In this document: positions 47,346 through 55,904 of the stretch, one piece after another
How positions within the stretch are numbered: the stretch's first letter is position 1
Layout of the letters: each line of letters starts with the position of its first letter
NCBI RefSeq assembly: GCF_003058465.1
Contig: NZ_CP028901.1
Coordinates: forward strand, 2,108,001 to 2,172,000
Length of the DNA stretch: 64,000 bases
Origin: Orrella marina
GTDB lineage: Bacteria > Pseudomonadota > Gammaproteobacteria > Burkholderiales > Burkholderiaceae_B
Direction: 5' to 3'
Position numbers and translations under genes: made by a program
Notes under the pieces: generated by a model
What the model was told of the DNA's origin: nothing
The model's database searches: none
Seen by the model: the letters and a program-made list of their open reading frames with translations, nothing else

Positions 47346-47702
47346 TTAAATGTGTTTGTAATTCAAGACTTTATGCGAATTTTTGTGCCACGGATCCAGA
47401 CCTTCCAGCAACCACTGGAACTCACTGGCCGACACTGGGTGAGCCTGCTCAAACGACGCCCCTTTGGGCCAGGCAAAACGGTCGGTCTCAAGACGTTTTT
47501 GCCAGAGACAGAAACCGTTACGATGTCAATAGAGCACTTTCAGGCTGGTGCGCCCACGGTTGGTGAACACAAACACGGCATCCATGAATGGACTGAGCTC
47601 GAGCTCACCTTGCACCAGGGCCGCCAGCCCGTTGATCTGTTTTCTGAAGTCAATGGGATCGCGATGCAGATAGACCGATCCGATGGTGTAACCCGGGTGC
47701 AT
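47346..47702 (-). pseudogene. tnpB: IS66 TnpB with in-frame TGA
   Basis: Starts MHPGYTIGSVYLHRDPIDFR, overlapping the tnpA stop by one base. At 47526-47528 an in-frame TGA follows SLKVLY where the homologue at 57882 has YWDRNGFCLWYKRL. The frame then continues HRNGFCLWQKRLETDRFAW to TAA at 47346. A TGG to TGA change inactivates TnpB unless read through. Confidence 0.88.
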
Positions 47703-48061
47703 CAGCGTTGCCCTCCAGCCGGACCACCCAGTTCGTGCGCAAGGGCCGTGATCCAGCCAATGCTGGGTAGGTCCGACATCTCCAGGCGCACACCCGATGG
47801 CAGAACCAGGCTGCAACGCAAGGCTGACTGGCTCGACAGATCCGGAGCGACCACAGGCACCTGAACAAACTTCCCCGGGGACCGGGGCGTGATCGTCAGC
47901 GAGACCGGATCATCAGCACGTCGTCGCTTCAGCTCGTGTCGCCACTGATACAAACTCTGAAGACTCAGTCCCTCGCGTGCTGCGTAGGCCTTGGTGCTGA
48001 TGCCTTCCTGGTCAATCTGGTCGAGATGGAACTGCCAGTGTGAGATTTCCTTGCTGCTCAT
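47702..48061 (-). CDS. tnpA: IS66 accessory protein TnpA
   Basis: A 119-aa TnpA with the N-terminal HTH SHWQFHLDQIDQEGISTKAY and LSLQSLYQWRHELKRR, and the C-terminal CSLVLPSGVRLEMSDLPS. The first gene of element B, coupled to tnpB. Confidence 0.88.
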   Translation of the reverse strand: MSSKEISHWQFHLDQIDQEGISTKAYAAREGLSLQSLYQWRHELKRRRADDPVSLTITPRSPGKFVQVPVVAPDLSSQSALRCSLVLPSGVRLEMSDLPSIGWITALAHELGGPAGGQR

Positions 48062-48231
48062 TTGCCTTGCTCCGAAAAAACGTCAGGCAAATGATCCGCC
48101 AGGTGCGGTCACTAAACAATCATGGGGTGAATGGACTGGATACTTTAATGATGACCCCAAAGGTGAGCAGTCGCCGACAAACTCCAGGAGTGAGTGCGTT
48201 CCTCGCCCGGGGATTCACTTCCCACCAGCAT

Positions 48232-48372
48232 CCAAGACGAAGACCTCACTGAGTTGATTATTCATCCCAACGAACTGCGCTCGGTGATCATCACCAGCAA
48301 CATGGAGTTTGGCGAATGGGATCAGGCCTTTGCACGCGACAAATTTTTGGGAACTTCCACGCCGGATCGGTA
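48232..48372 (+). pseudogene. IstB (IS21) C-terminal fragment
   Basis: The frame ...LRSVIITSNMEFGEWDQAF then ARDKFLGTSTPDR ends in TAG at 48372. SVIITSN-x-EFGEW is the sensor region of IstB-type AAA helper ATPases of IS21 elements. Everything upstream is missing. The rest of 48144-48528 contains no gene. Confidence 0.7.
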
Positions 48373-48528
48373 GCTGCACAGCGCGTACCGACTGACTTCG
48401 CAGGGTAAAAGATACCGGCGACCCGAAGGGTTGAAACTGTGCGCAACCCTGAGGTCTTAGGGTGTTGCCTTGAGCCTACCTTGATATTTGAAAGTACGCA
48501 CCATGTTCAATCTCCATGGGAGCACAAT

Positions 48529-48819
48529 ATGGCGTACAAAGCGACTACAGCCGACAGTCGGCTACTTACCAAGCAACAAGTGCAAGCAGCGAAAGTCGGC
48601 GCATATTCAATGCTAGCCGATGACCGGCTAATCACAGACAAAGAAGTGGCCCATCTGCTGGGTGCTTCGCGTTCTTGGCCCTGGAAACTCGCCCAGGCTG
48701 GACGATTCCCCTCACCTATCAAGATCTCTCCTCGCTGCACTCGGTGGCGCCTGTCTGACGTGCGGGAATGGATGGCTGATCCACAGGGCTGGCAGACAGA
48801 GCAACAAAGGGGAGCCTGA
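48529..48819 (+). CDS. AlpA-family transcriptional regulator
   Basis: A 96-aa MerR-like winged-HTH protein (MLADDRLITDKEVAHLLGASRS ... FPSPIKISPRCTRWRLSDVREWM; segments split). This is the AlpA pattern found in P4-like satellites and islands, where it activates the integrase/excision genes. The start ATG 48529 is preferred over upstream frame extension. It opens a tightly packed module with primase and helicase genes. Confidence 0.88.
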   Translation: MAYKATTADSRLLTKQQVQAAKVGAYSMLADDRLITDKEVAHLLGASRSWPWKLAQAGRFPSPIKISPRCTRWRLSDVREWMADPQGWQTEQQRGA

Positions 48820-48821
48820 TT

Positions 48822-49280
48822 ATGAGTGAATTTGTATGGCACTACACCACAGGCGACCATCGGCTTAAGTCAATCACGGGCCTTGGGTTTCTTATTCCAA
48901 GCAACGTAGGAGCACCCAAAGAGAGGCCCTTGCTTTGGTTCTCTGCCAACCAAGAGTACGAACCAACCGCAATCAAGATGGTTGCGCGTGCTGACGGGTC
49001 GATTGAACAGCTGACCTTTGAGCAACAAAACGAGTTGGCAGGGTGTGTGCGGTTTGGTTTGCCAGCGGCAGATCGCAGGTTGATGTCATGGAAACGGGCA
49101 TGTTCGTTTGCTCGCACTCCGCGAGTTGTACGGACAGCCATGGAACAGACGGGCATTCAGTGCGGGGGCAATCCTGCTCACTGGTTTGCAGTGTCCGAGC
49201 TAATACCTGTCAATTCCACCAAAGCGCAGATTTGGGACGAAGCCAAGTGGCGTGCGTTGGAAGGGAGCGACCATGATTGA
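48822..49280 (+). CDS. Unrecognised island protein
   Basis: 152 aa, starting 2 bp after the alpA stop. It begins FVWHYTTGDHRLKSITGLGFLIPSN and has PLLWFSANQEYEPTAIKMV and a C-terminal GNPAHWFAVSELIPVNSTKAQ (given in pieces). The H-Y-T-T-G start and WFS segment are compact and well-ordered, suggesting an enzyme-like domain. I can name no family with confidence. It overlaps the primase start by 8 bp, so it is co-translated with the replication module. Confidence 0.6.
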   Translation: MSEFVWHYTTGDHRLKSITGLGFLIPSNVGAPKERPLLWFSANQEYEPTAIKMVARADGSIEQLTFEQQNELAGCVRFGLPAADRRLMSWKRACSFARTPRVVRTAMEQTGIQCGGNPAHWFAVSELIPVNSTKAQIWDEAKWRALEGSDHD

Positions 49281-50226
49281 CTACACAAAACTTCAGGCAG
49301 CGCTCACGGCTGGTGGCCTGATTCCGGGCAATATAAAGGCTGGCAGCCTTCAGCGTTGCAAGGTCACAGGAGACAAAGGTGGCAAGCGTAGCGGTGCATA
49401 TCGACTGTTTGATGACGCGGTGCCCGTGTGCCTGTGGTGGAACTGGAAAACCGCGATTTCGGGAAAGTGGATTTCAACTGACCGGACCTTGTCACCAAAG
49501 GAACAGAACAGGCACCGACTACTGATCGAGCAAGCCAGACGCGAGCGTGAGCAGGAACAGGCCGAGCAGTGGGAGCGTAACCGTCAGTCCCTCGTCAAGC
49601 TGTGGGAGGGTGCATACCCCCTCACCCAGACATGTGCGGCAGGTATCTACCTGGATCGGCGCGGGCTGTGTGTGCCCAACACCGACGCGCTCAGGTTTGT
49701 ACCGCGTCTGAACTACTGGCAAGACGGCGAGCGCGTGGGCACTTATCCGGCCATGCTGGCGGCGGTAACTGATCCGGCGGGCGAACTGGTGACGATCCAC
49801 AGAACCTACCTAACCACAGAAGGTGCAAAGGCCCCCGTTTCAACCGTCAAGAAGCTTTGTCCGGCTGCTGGTGTGATGCGGGGTTCCTCTATCAAGATTG
49901 GGCAGACATCACGGCGGCCAGATGGGCGGCTGGGCATTGGTGTGAGCGAGGGGATCGAGACAGGCATAGCGGCAACCATGCTCTCGGATGTATCCGTCTG
50001 GCCTTGTGTCTCAACAAGTGGCCTGATGGGGTTTGAGGTGCCTGAGGGCGTGGGCAACCTGTACATATTCGCAGACCACGACGAAAGCAACGCAGGTCAG
50101 GATGCAGCAACCAAGCTAGCCCAACGTACAGCAAAGGAAGGAGTGACCACGCGAATACTCACGCCCCCCAAGGTGGGCGACTGGAACGACGAACTGATAG
50201 CGTTGCAAAGGGGGGCAGCCGTATGA
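49273..50226 (+). CDS. Toprim-domain DNA primase-like protein
   Basis: A 317-aa protein. The N-terminal region resembles primase/helicase zinc-domain-like segments of satellites (CKVTGDKGGKRSGAYRLF, GKWISTD). A charged helix with REREQEQAEQWERNRQ follows. A Toprim fold has GIGVSEGIETGIAATML (conserved Glu), LYIFADHDESNAGQDAA (D-x-D) and a closing PKVGDWNDEL. It starts at ATG 49273 inside the previous gene and overlaps the DUF927 gene by 4 bp. Confidence 0.85.
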   Translation: MIDYTKLQAALTAGGLIPGNIKAGSLQRCKVTGDKGGKRSGAYRLFDDAVPVCLWWNWKTAISGKWISTDRTLSPKEQNRHRLLIEQARREREQEQAEQWERNRQSLVKLWEGAYPLTQTCAAGIYLDRRGLCVPNTDALRFVPRLNYWQDGERVGTYPAMLAAVTDPAGELVTIHRTYLTTEGAKAPVSTVKKLCPAAGVMRGSSIKIGQTSRRPDGRLGIGVSEGIETGIAATMLSDVSVWPCVSTSGLMGFEVPEGVGNLYIFADHDESNAGQDAATKLAQRTAKEGVTTRILTPPKVGDWNDELIALQRGAAV

Positions 50227-52013
50227 CCCAAAACCAGACGACTGTTGCTCCCGTGCTTGCGGTCGACGATGTGTCTGCCGTCGTCGATCCATTCCCGCCT
50301 GCCCGTGACCGCCCCTGCTGGCGATGTTACAACGAACTTGTAGTGCGTAGCGGCGAAACGATGAAAGCAGGAGTTTACTGGCACGCGGTCAAGCAGAACG
50401 GCGACGACCGTCCGACACTTACAGATGATTGGCTATGTGCCCCCTTGCAAGTGGTGGCTTTGACTGCCAGCCAGGAAGACGCGGAACACGGGCGATTGCT
50501 TCGCTACATCAGCGTGAACGGCATCTGGAAGCAATGGGCCATGCCTATGCAGATGCTGGCGGGCGATGGCGTGGACGTGCTCAGCGTGCTGCTGGGTGAG
50601 GGGCTGGAGCTGGATCGAAAGGCCAAGTCACGCATTCTGGATTACATCAATGCCCAGCATCCAAGTGAGAGGCTACGAGCAGCCAGTACAACCGGCTGGC
50701 ATGGCAACGTGTTTGTTCTGCCAGATTCGATTTTCGGGGGTGAGGACATTTGGTATCAAGCCACAGAGCGAACCGCCCCCTATGGCGTAGCAGGCACTCT
50801 GGAAGGCTGGCAGGCACAGGTTGCAGCTAAGGCGGTCGGCAATCCGATGCTCACCCTGGGCATATCTGCTGGGTTTGCCGGTGTTCTGCTGGAAAAATTG
50901 AACATTGACGGTGCGGGGTTGCATCTTTTTGGTGACTCAAGCGCAGGCAAGACAACCATCCTTCAGGCGGCGATATCCGTTTGGGGCGGCTCGATGTTTC
51001 GCCGGACGTGGCGCACCACATCAAATGGCTTGGAAGGTGCGGCCAAGATGCACACCGGCACCCTGCTGGCGCTGGATGAGGTGGGCGAGGTTAGCCCCAA
51101 AGACTTGTACGAAAGTGCCTACGCATTGGTCAACGGCCACGGCAAGACGAGAGCCAATATAAGGGGCGAAGCACGCCAGGTATCTAGGTGGCGCGTGTTT
51201 GTCCTCTCCACTGGCGAAGTCACGATTGCATCACGCATGAACGCAGGCGGCTATGAAGCCAAGGCAGGCCAGGCACTCAGGCTGCTGGACGTACCTATCA
51301 CCGGCACTCACGGGGCGTGGGATGACTTGCAAGGGTTTGCGTCTGGCGCTGCATTCTCGGATGCGCTAAGAGATGGTTCCACCCAAAACTACGGCCATGC
51401 AGGACGAGCCTTTGTGGCGGCCCTGGTGGATGCCTTCAATGAAGGGCTGGAACTATCCCCCATGCTGGAAGTTGCGCTAAAGCGGTTCAACGCGGCAGAC
51501 GGGCAGGAGACCCGAGCGGCGCGGGTGTTTGCCCTGTGCGGGCTGGCTGGTGAGATTGCCATAGGTGCGGGCGTGGTGCCCTGGAAGGTAGGCCAGGCAG
51601 ATGACGCGGCGCTGAGGGGTTTCAAGCTGTGGAAGGATCAGCGCGGCACAAGTGGGCGCAATGCTGAGGATGTCGCGATTCTGCGCGCAATCCGTGACTT
51701 TACCGACAAGCATGGCGAGAGCAGATTCTCGGATATCGCCAATGATGACTCTGTGCGGTCTGTCATAAACCGGGCGGGCTACCTGGACAAGTCAGGCGAG
51801 GCGATTCGTTACCTATTCACTGCTGGCGGCATGAAAGAGGCCACGCCAGGGTATGACATCAAACGGGTTGTCAGGGCGCTTGATGTCGCGGGCGTGTTTG
51901 CTAAAAAAGGAGCGAACGGGAGAACACAGGTCGCAACCAGAACAGCAAACGAGGGCGTCAAAAAGCTGTACCACATTGATGCCGAAAAACTGAGCGAGGC
52001 AGCCGATGCATAA
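50223..52013 (+). CDS. DUF927 helicase-like replication protein
   Basis: A 596-aa protein whose middle matches DUF927: RLRAASTTGWHGNVFVLP, IWYQATERTAPYGVAGTLEG and GISAGFAGVLLEKL. Walker A is LFGDSSAGKTTIL and Walker B LLALDEVGE. Such proteins partner with Toprim primases in integrative elements and probably act as the replicative helicase. The iteron-like repeats begin 67 bp after its stop. Confidence 0.88.
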   Translation: MTQNQTTVAPVLAVDDVSAVVDPFPPARDRPCWRCYNELVVRSGETMKAGVYWHAVKQNGDDRPTLTDDWLCAPLQVVALTASQEDAEHGRLLRYISVNGIWKQWAMPMQMLAGDGVDVLSVLLGEGLELDRKAKSRILDYINAQHPSERLRAASTTGWHGNVFVLPDSIFGGEDIWYQATERTAPYGVAGTLEGWQAQVAAKAVGNPMLTLGISAGFAGVLLEKLNIDGAGLHLFGDSSAGKTTILQAAISVWGGSMFRRTWRTTSNGLEGAAKMHTGTLLALDEVGEVSPKDLYESAYALVNGHGKTRANIRGEARQVSRWRVFVLSTGEVTIASRMNAGGYEAKAGQALRLLDVPITGTHGAWDDLQGFASGAAFSDALRDGSTQNYGHAGRAFVAALVDAFNEGLELSPMLEVALKRFNAADGQETRAARVFALCGLAGEIAIGAGVVPWKVGQADDAALRGFKLWKDQRGTSGRNAEDVAILRAIRDFTDKHGESRFSDIANDDSVRSVINRAGYLDKSGEAIRYLFTAGGMKEATPGYDIKRVVRALDVAGVFAKKGANGRTQVATRTANEGVKKLYHIDAEKLSEAADA

Positions 52014-52079
52014 GCAAATGATCGGGGATTGCGTGATCGGCACTGACGCAAGGTCGGTGTACTGCCCAGAAAAACGCGG

Positions 52080-52208
52080 GGTTACAAGGGTTACAGAATC
52101 GGTAAAAAGGGGTCAGGTTTGTAACCCACATAACCCCATGAGAGAGGAAATAGGTTACACGAAAACGCCCGTATTTGCTGGCTGCAACCCCTGTTACCTC
52201 TGTAACCC
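52080..52208. repeat. GGTTACA repeat cluster (candidate replication origin)
   Basis: Seven GGTTAC(A)/(T)GTAACC-like sites occur in 130 bp. Two are in tandem at 9-bp spacing (52080-52086 and 52089-52095), followed by 52120-52127, 52131-52137 and 52153-52159. A facing pair lies at 52193-52198 and 52201-52208. They sit just downstream of the primase/helicase genes. The same 9-bp tandem recurs at 60278-60348. A role as iterons is inferred. Confidence 0.55.
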
Positions 52209-52234
52209 TATCAAAAACAGGGTAAGGAGGAGAA

Positions 52235-52624
52235 ATGGGCACATCTGACCTGTTGAAGCATCTGCAATCACGATACGCCGACCCTTGTAACGATCTGAAA
52301 TCAGCACAAGTTGCAAAAGAGGCATTCAAAGGGGGTGCCGCGGCACACGCAGAAAACCCCTACCCGTCACCGATTGAAAATCTTAAAAGCCTTGACATGG
52401 ATTCCAGTGGATTGCCCACGGAAACAGTGGAGCAACCCATACAGACTGCGGTGATCTGTCACAACAGGTTAGGCGACTGGCAAAAACTGGCATCAGAGTA
52501 TCACGTCCATCACTTCTCGTGCAAATATTGCATTGCGGCCGGTCAGAACCCGAATCTTCAGCGATGCACGACCGGACTACCACTTTGGCAGGCCTATACG
52601 TCTGCCTGCGCACAATCCACCTAA
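52235..52624 (+). CDS. Hypothetical island protein with Cys/His motif
   Basis: A 129-aa protein with a ribosome site (AAGGAGGAG) before ATG 52235. Its C-terminal half has LGDWQKLASEYHVHHFSCKY, then CIAAGQNPNLQRCTTGLPLW. This Cys-x2-Cys ... Cys pattern with a G-x-x-LW end is typical of small conserved proteins after satellite replication genes. A zinc-binding role is likely; the function is unknown. Confidence 0.7.
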   Translation: MGTSDLLKHLQSRYADPCNDLKSAQVAKEAFKGGAAAHAENPYPSPIENLKSLDMDSSGLPTETVEQPIQTAVICHNRLGDWQKLASEYHVHHFSCKYCIAAGQNPNLQRCTTGLPLWQAYTSACAQST

Positions 52625-52954
52625 AGCACAAAAGGTGCACTCAAAGATGCGAACCAGCACCGCACCTTGATCCGACAGATGTGTTGGCGCATGAATACTC
52701 ACCATGTGGTGTTGGATCTTTCTGCTTATTTTTGAGCAGCAGTTTTGAGTTGATCACCATGAACGTGTTGGAGAAAGTCAGGTGGCATATGTATGCATGA
52801 AAAGTTATCGACCAGGGAGATCGCCAAGTGCAGCCGCACACAATCACGTGTTTGATGCCGAGTTTTGTAATCAGGGCACTGGCAGGCTTTGACCGAGACA
52901 GACACTTACTGATGGTGGAGATTTGAGAGCTGTGCCGGCATGGCTCTCAAGCGG
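52625..52954. other. Intergenic stretch, nothing recognised
   Basis: 330 bp between the last replication-module gene and the convergent DUF5131 gene. No frame with family features, no strong terminator and no repeats were noted. Confidence 0.5.
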
Positions 52955-53707
52955 CTACACCTCAGCGCCGACAGGAAAATCATCCCAGGTACGGCCATCG
53001 AGAACGCGGCCGGTCTTCTTTTTGTTGACACCGCCCCATTGCTTGAAATGGAAGGCTACCTCTGCATCAAAACATTGATCCCGAATGCTTCGTATCCAAT
53101 TCGGCTCGACAGGTCTGGCATTAGGTCCGCTTTCACCGCCCGCAATGACCCAATCGATACCGATGAAATCAAGATTGTTGAGCGGCCCTAGCAAGGGTTC
53201 GAGGCTCAGGAATTTGACCGCTGCTTGCGTGCGACGGAGGTGATCGATCCTGAACATGTAGCTTTCGTTCTCGACGCTCACGCCCATCCAAACGTTCTGG
53301 GGCCACACCAGCTTCGGCGATAGTTCTTCGAGGCGCTCGGCCCGCTTTGTCAAAATCTGATAGATGTGCTGCGGGGTTTCCCGCATCGTTGCGAACACCC
53401 GCTTTATGAACGCTAGTGGCACGTCTTCATGAAATAAGTCGGACATTGAGTTTACAAAGATCATCCAACCGACTTTCCACGTCATCGGAAGAGATAACGA
53501 ATCCTCGTCTATCCGCACAACGCCGTTCCATTTCGGGCGGCCGCCAGACATGCGTGTCGTGCCAGCGTACTTAGGCTGGCCCATCGCTTCCAACCGGCGC
53601 GCCATGCGCATCGCGTAGCAGTTCGTGCATCCCGGCGAAATGATCGTGCAACCGACAACAGGGTTCCACGTCGCTTCCGTCCATTCGATCGAAGAGTTAT
53701 TCGCCAT
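52955..53707 (-). CDS. DUF5131 (phage Gp37/Gp68) three-Cys-motif protein
   Basis: A 250-aa protein of the phage Gp37/Gp68 family, complete. The N-terminus SSIEWTEATWNPVVGCTIIS followed by PGCTNCYAMRMARRLE gives three Cys in a radical-SAM-like spacing. WMGVSVENESYMFRIDHLR and GGESGPNARPV, VAFHFKQWGG are family segments. Its known genomic partner is TcmP, and the fragment of such a gene overlaps its start by 11 bp. Biochemical function is not established; the pair may be part of a defence or modification system. Confidence 0.88.
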   Translation of the reverse strand: MANNSSIEWTEATWNPVVGCTIISPGCTNCYAMRMARRLEAMGQPKYAGTTRMSGGRPKWNGVVRIDEDSLSLPMTWKVGWMIFVNSMSDLFHEDVPLAFIKRVFATMRETPQHIYQILTKRAERLEELSPKLVWPQNVWMGVSVENESYMFRIDHLRRTQAAVKFLSLEPLLGPLNNLDFIGIDWVIAGGESGPNARPVEPNWIRSIRDQCFDAEVAFHFKQWGGVNKKKTGRVLDGRTWDDFPVGAEV

Positions 53708-54011
53708 TGATGTTACTCGCTGGAAACCTGACCATCAGGTGGTCAGCAAATGTTCCTTTCCGCCGGGTGCCCTTGAGGCTCCGAACGCCAATCTTCCCCT
53801 CCGTTTCAAGCTGCGTGGGGCTTTCCTTGTAATTCTTCATGACATACGGCGTGTCGACGCTGTGGCGCTCATAGATTTCGGCAACAGAAAGCTCCTGACC
53901 TGCAAAGTCCTTAAGCAGCGAGGCGCGAAGCTGATCAAGCGGTCGTTGCAGCGAGAACAGCAAGGGCATCGACCAAGCGGCTGGGGAATATGCCAGTGAC
54001 GGCCGGAGCGT
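53697..54011 (-). pseudogene. TcmP (three-Cys-motif partner), C-terminal fragment
   Basis: About 104 codons: LAYSPAAWSMPLLFSLQRPL then DQLRASLLKDFAGQELSVAE, and near the end GTRRKGTFADHLMVRFP. The LK-x-F-x-GQ ... KRRKGTFAD-x-x-VRFP pattern is that of TcmP C-termini. The N-terminal two-thirds are missing: the frame stops at the group II intron boundary, beyond which lies IS3 DNA, not tcmP. An internal ATG at 53969 could only make a short product. Confidence 0.75.
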
Positions 54012-55882
54012 GTCGAGTCAGCCCGGGGCACTTCCCCCGAGCTGCTCACAGAACCGTACGTGACACTCTCGCGTCATACGGCTCTTGTCATTGAACCTTT
54101 ACGACCTGTATACAGCAGACGCCAATGCGCAAAGAGATCGGGCATCCGCTGACGAAAGCTCAGGAGAATGTCCCAGGATTTCTTGCGATTTCGGCGAACA
54201 CTTTTGTATTTCCGTCGCATCCAGCGGGCAAGTCGCTCCTCAAGTCGTTTGAACAACAGACCCAGCTCGGCATGGTTGAATCGCCCGTAGTAGTCAATCC
54301 ATCCACGCAACACCGGATTGATCTCACGCGCCAATTCTTCCAGCGTGTGCTGAACCTTCCGGTGCAGTTTCCAGCTTCGAATCTGATCTCCCATGGCTTT
54401 GAGGGCTTTCCTGCTAACCGCCGGATTGAAACCCACAAACAGGGACCCATCGTAGGCCCGGGTCGGACGATTCCTGAAGGTATATCCCAGAAAGTCGAAC
54501 GAGCGGTTTGGATAAGGATCCGGTGGGTTGCCTTTACGACAGTCCACAATACGCGTCTTCTCTGGATGAAGCGTCAGTCCGCACTGTGCAAAGCGTTCCT
54601 CCAGACTTGCCTTCAATTGCTGTGCCTGTTCCAGACTGTCGCAGTGACACACCACGTCGTCCGCATAGCGGGCAAAGGGTGTATCAGGCCAGTTCCGGTC
54701 CATCCAGCAGTCAAAGACATAGTGCAGAAACAAGTTTGAAAGTATTGGACTGACCACACCGCCCTGGGGGGTGCCGAGAGTGCGCGTACGCCGTGTCCCA
54801 TCGCTCAGGATCAGGTCGGCTTTCAGCCACCGCTCGATGTACAGCAGTACCCAGCGTTCTTGCGTGTGACGACGAACTGCTTTCATCAGCAGTTCATGAT
54901 CGATCGTGTCAAAGAAACCCTTGATGTCGAGATCGACAACCCAGCCATAACGCCAGCAGCGTTTTCGCGTGATTGCCACGGCATCCAGTGCACTTTTACC
55001 CAGTCTGTACCCGTAGGAGTCAGCATGAAAGTGCCGTTCCAGCTCCGGTTCCAGATACCGTTTCACGACCATCTGCGCCACACGGTCCGAGACGGTCGGA
55101 ATGCCCAGCGGCCTGACACCACCCCCTGCCTTGGGTATTTCAACCAGCAACACAGGTGGCGGCATGTAACTGCCAGAACACATCCGGTTCCAGAGTTTGT
55201 AGAGGTTATTGCCAAGATTGGCTTCAAACGCCTCCAGACTCTGGCCGTCGTGACCCGGTCCGCCCTTGCGTGAGCGAACCTGCTTGAAAGCTTCCCAGAC
55301 CCACTGTTTGGGGATTTCGAAAGGTTTTGTCTTGCTCATCAGATCCTCCCGCCAGGCGGTTGTCGTAACGAACAAGACCCAATGACGTGACCCCTTGGCT
55401 CGACCGCCATTACAGCGGCTTCAACGCTACTACGGGTCACTCCGTCCCTGCGCTCTGCATCGGTACTCTTGATCTTGCGGGGAGCGCCCGCTTGATCGTC
55501 TCCCTTGCCATCAGAGCAACAGGTTCCCACGTTCCATACCCACGCCTGAAACAGCGTCACGCCGTCTATACACCGGATGCCGTCTGGCCAATCATCAGGC
55601 ACTCGCCAGACCTTGTCCCGGGTCTCTGACATGACCACGGTTTTGACATCATTTATAACTTTTCGATGCTTCATCAACGGTTCACTTGCGTTCGTCTCAA
55701 TGTTTCACACCTGACAGGTCTCGCCTGCCGTTTCCTCAACGCTCACGACCACGACTCTTGACCGCAGCCGCTTGAGGCGGTTTGACACCTCCACCTGAAT
55801 GGCGATGTCGAGGGACCTTCCCTCATCATGGGTACAGCATGCAGCCTGTATAAATCCTGCCACTGGCTGCTTCGTGGCACAC
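54012..55882 (-). mobile_element. Group II intron 2, inserted at the end of an IS3 remnant
   Basis: On the minus strand the proposed 5' end is GTGTGCC at 55882 (GUGYG). Domain V lies after the RT stop (GAGCCGTATGACGCGAGAG ... CACGTACGGTTC, about 54045-54090), and a domain VI-like hairpin (CTCGGGGGAAGTGCCCCGGG) leads to the 3' end near 54012. Length about 1.87 kb. The 5' exon (AACTAATTTGAC) belongs to the IS3 end. The 3' exon starts AC and continues in tcmP. Ends are consensus-based. Confidence 0.75.
54074..55339 (-). CDS. ltrA: Group II intron reverse transcriptase/maturase
   Basis: 421 aa from the ATG giving MSKTKPFEIPKQWVWEAF (a start at 55375 is possible). RT blocks: LVEIPKAGGGVRPLGIP, VDLDIKGFFDTIDHELLM, LGTPQGGVVSPILSNLFLH and YADD in FARYADDVVCH. 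The maturase region has LRGWIDYYGRFNHAELG. No HNH domain. The sequence is clearly different from intron 1's RT, so the two introns arrived independently. Confidence 0.93.
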   Translation of the reverse strand: MSKTKPFEIPKQWVWEAFKQVRSRKGGPGHDGQSLEAFEANLGNNLYKLWNRMCSGSYMPPPVLLVEIPKAGGGVRPLGIPTVSDRVAQMVVKRYLEPELERHFHADSYGYRLGKSALDAVAITRKRCWRYGWVVDLDIKGFFDTIDHELLMKAVRRHTQERWVLLYIERWLKADLILSDGTRRTRTLGTPQGGVVSPILSNLFLHYVFDCWMDRNWPDTPFARYADDVVCHCDSLEQAQQLKASLEERFAQCGLTLHPEKTRIVDCRKGNPPDPYPNRSFDFLGYTFRNRPTRAYDGSLFVGFNPAVSRKALKAMGDQIRSWKLHRKVQHTLEELAREINPVLRGWIDYYGRFNHAELGLLFKRLEERLARWMRRKYKSVRRNRKKSWDILLSFRQRMPDLFAHWRLLYTGRKGSMTRAV

Positions 55883-55904
55883 GTCAAATTAGTTGTCGCC
55901 TGAG

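Larger units (their letters stand above)
45353..48143 (-). mobile_element. IS66-family element B (two left-type ends; tnpB interrupted)
   Basis: tnpA-tnpB-tnpC lie on the minus strand. The natural (tnpA-side) end is at 48143: reading inward GTATCCAGTCCATTCACCCC with ATGATTG, and the tnpA start 82 nt in. The opposite end at 45353 (GTATGCAGTCCAACTAACCC, then ATGATTG) is also a tnpA-side end, with a tnpA start codon 81 nt in and 36 or so tnpA codons on the plus strand. So the element has two left ends. Flanking 8-mers differ. tnpB carries an in-frame stop. Confidence 0.85.

Noticed and set aside
52006..52248. 80-codon frame starting inside the DUF927 gene
   Set aside because: It runs straight through the GGTTACA repeats and has no recognisable features. 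It overlaps genes on both sides, so the repeats explain the sequence better.
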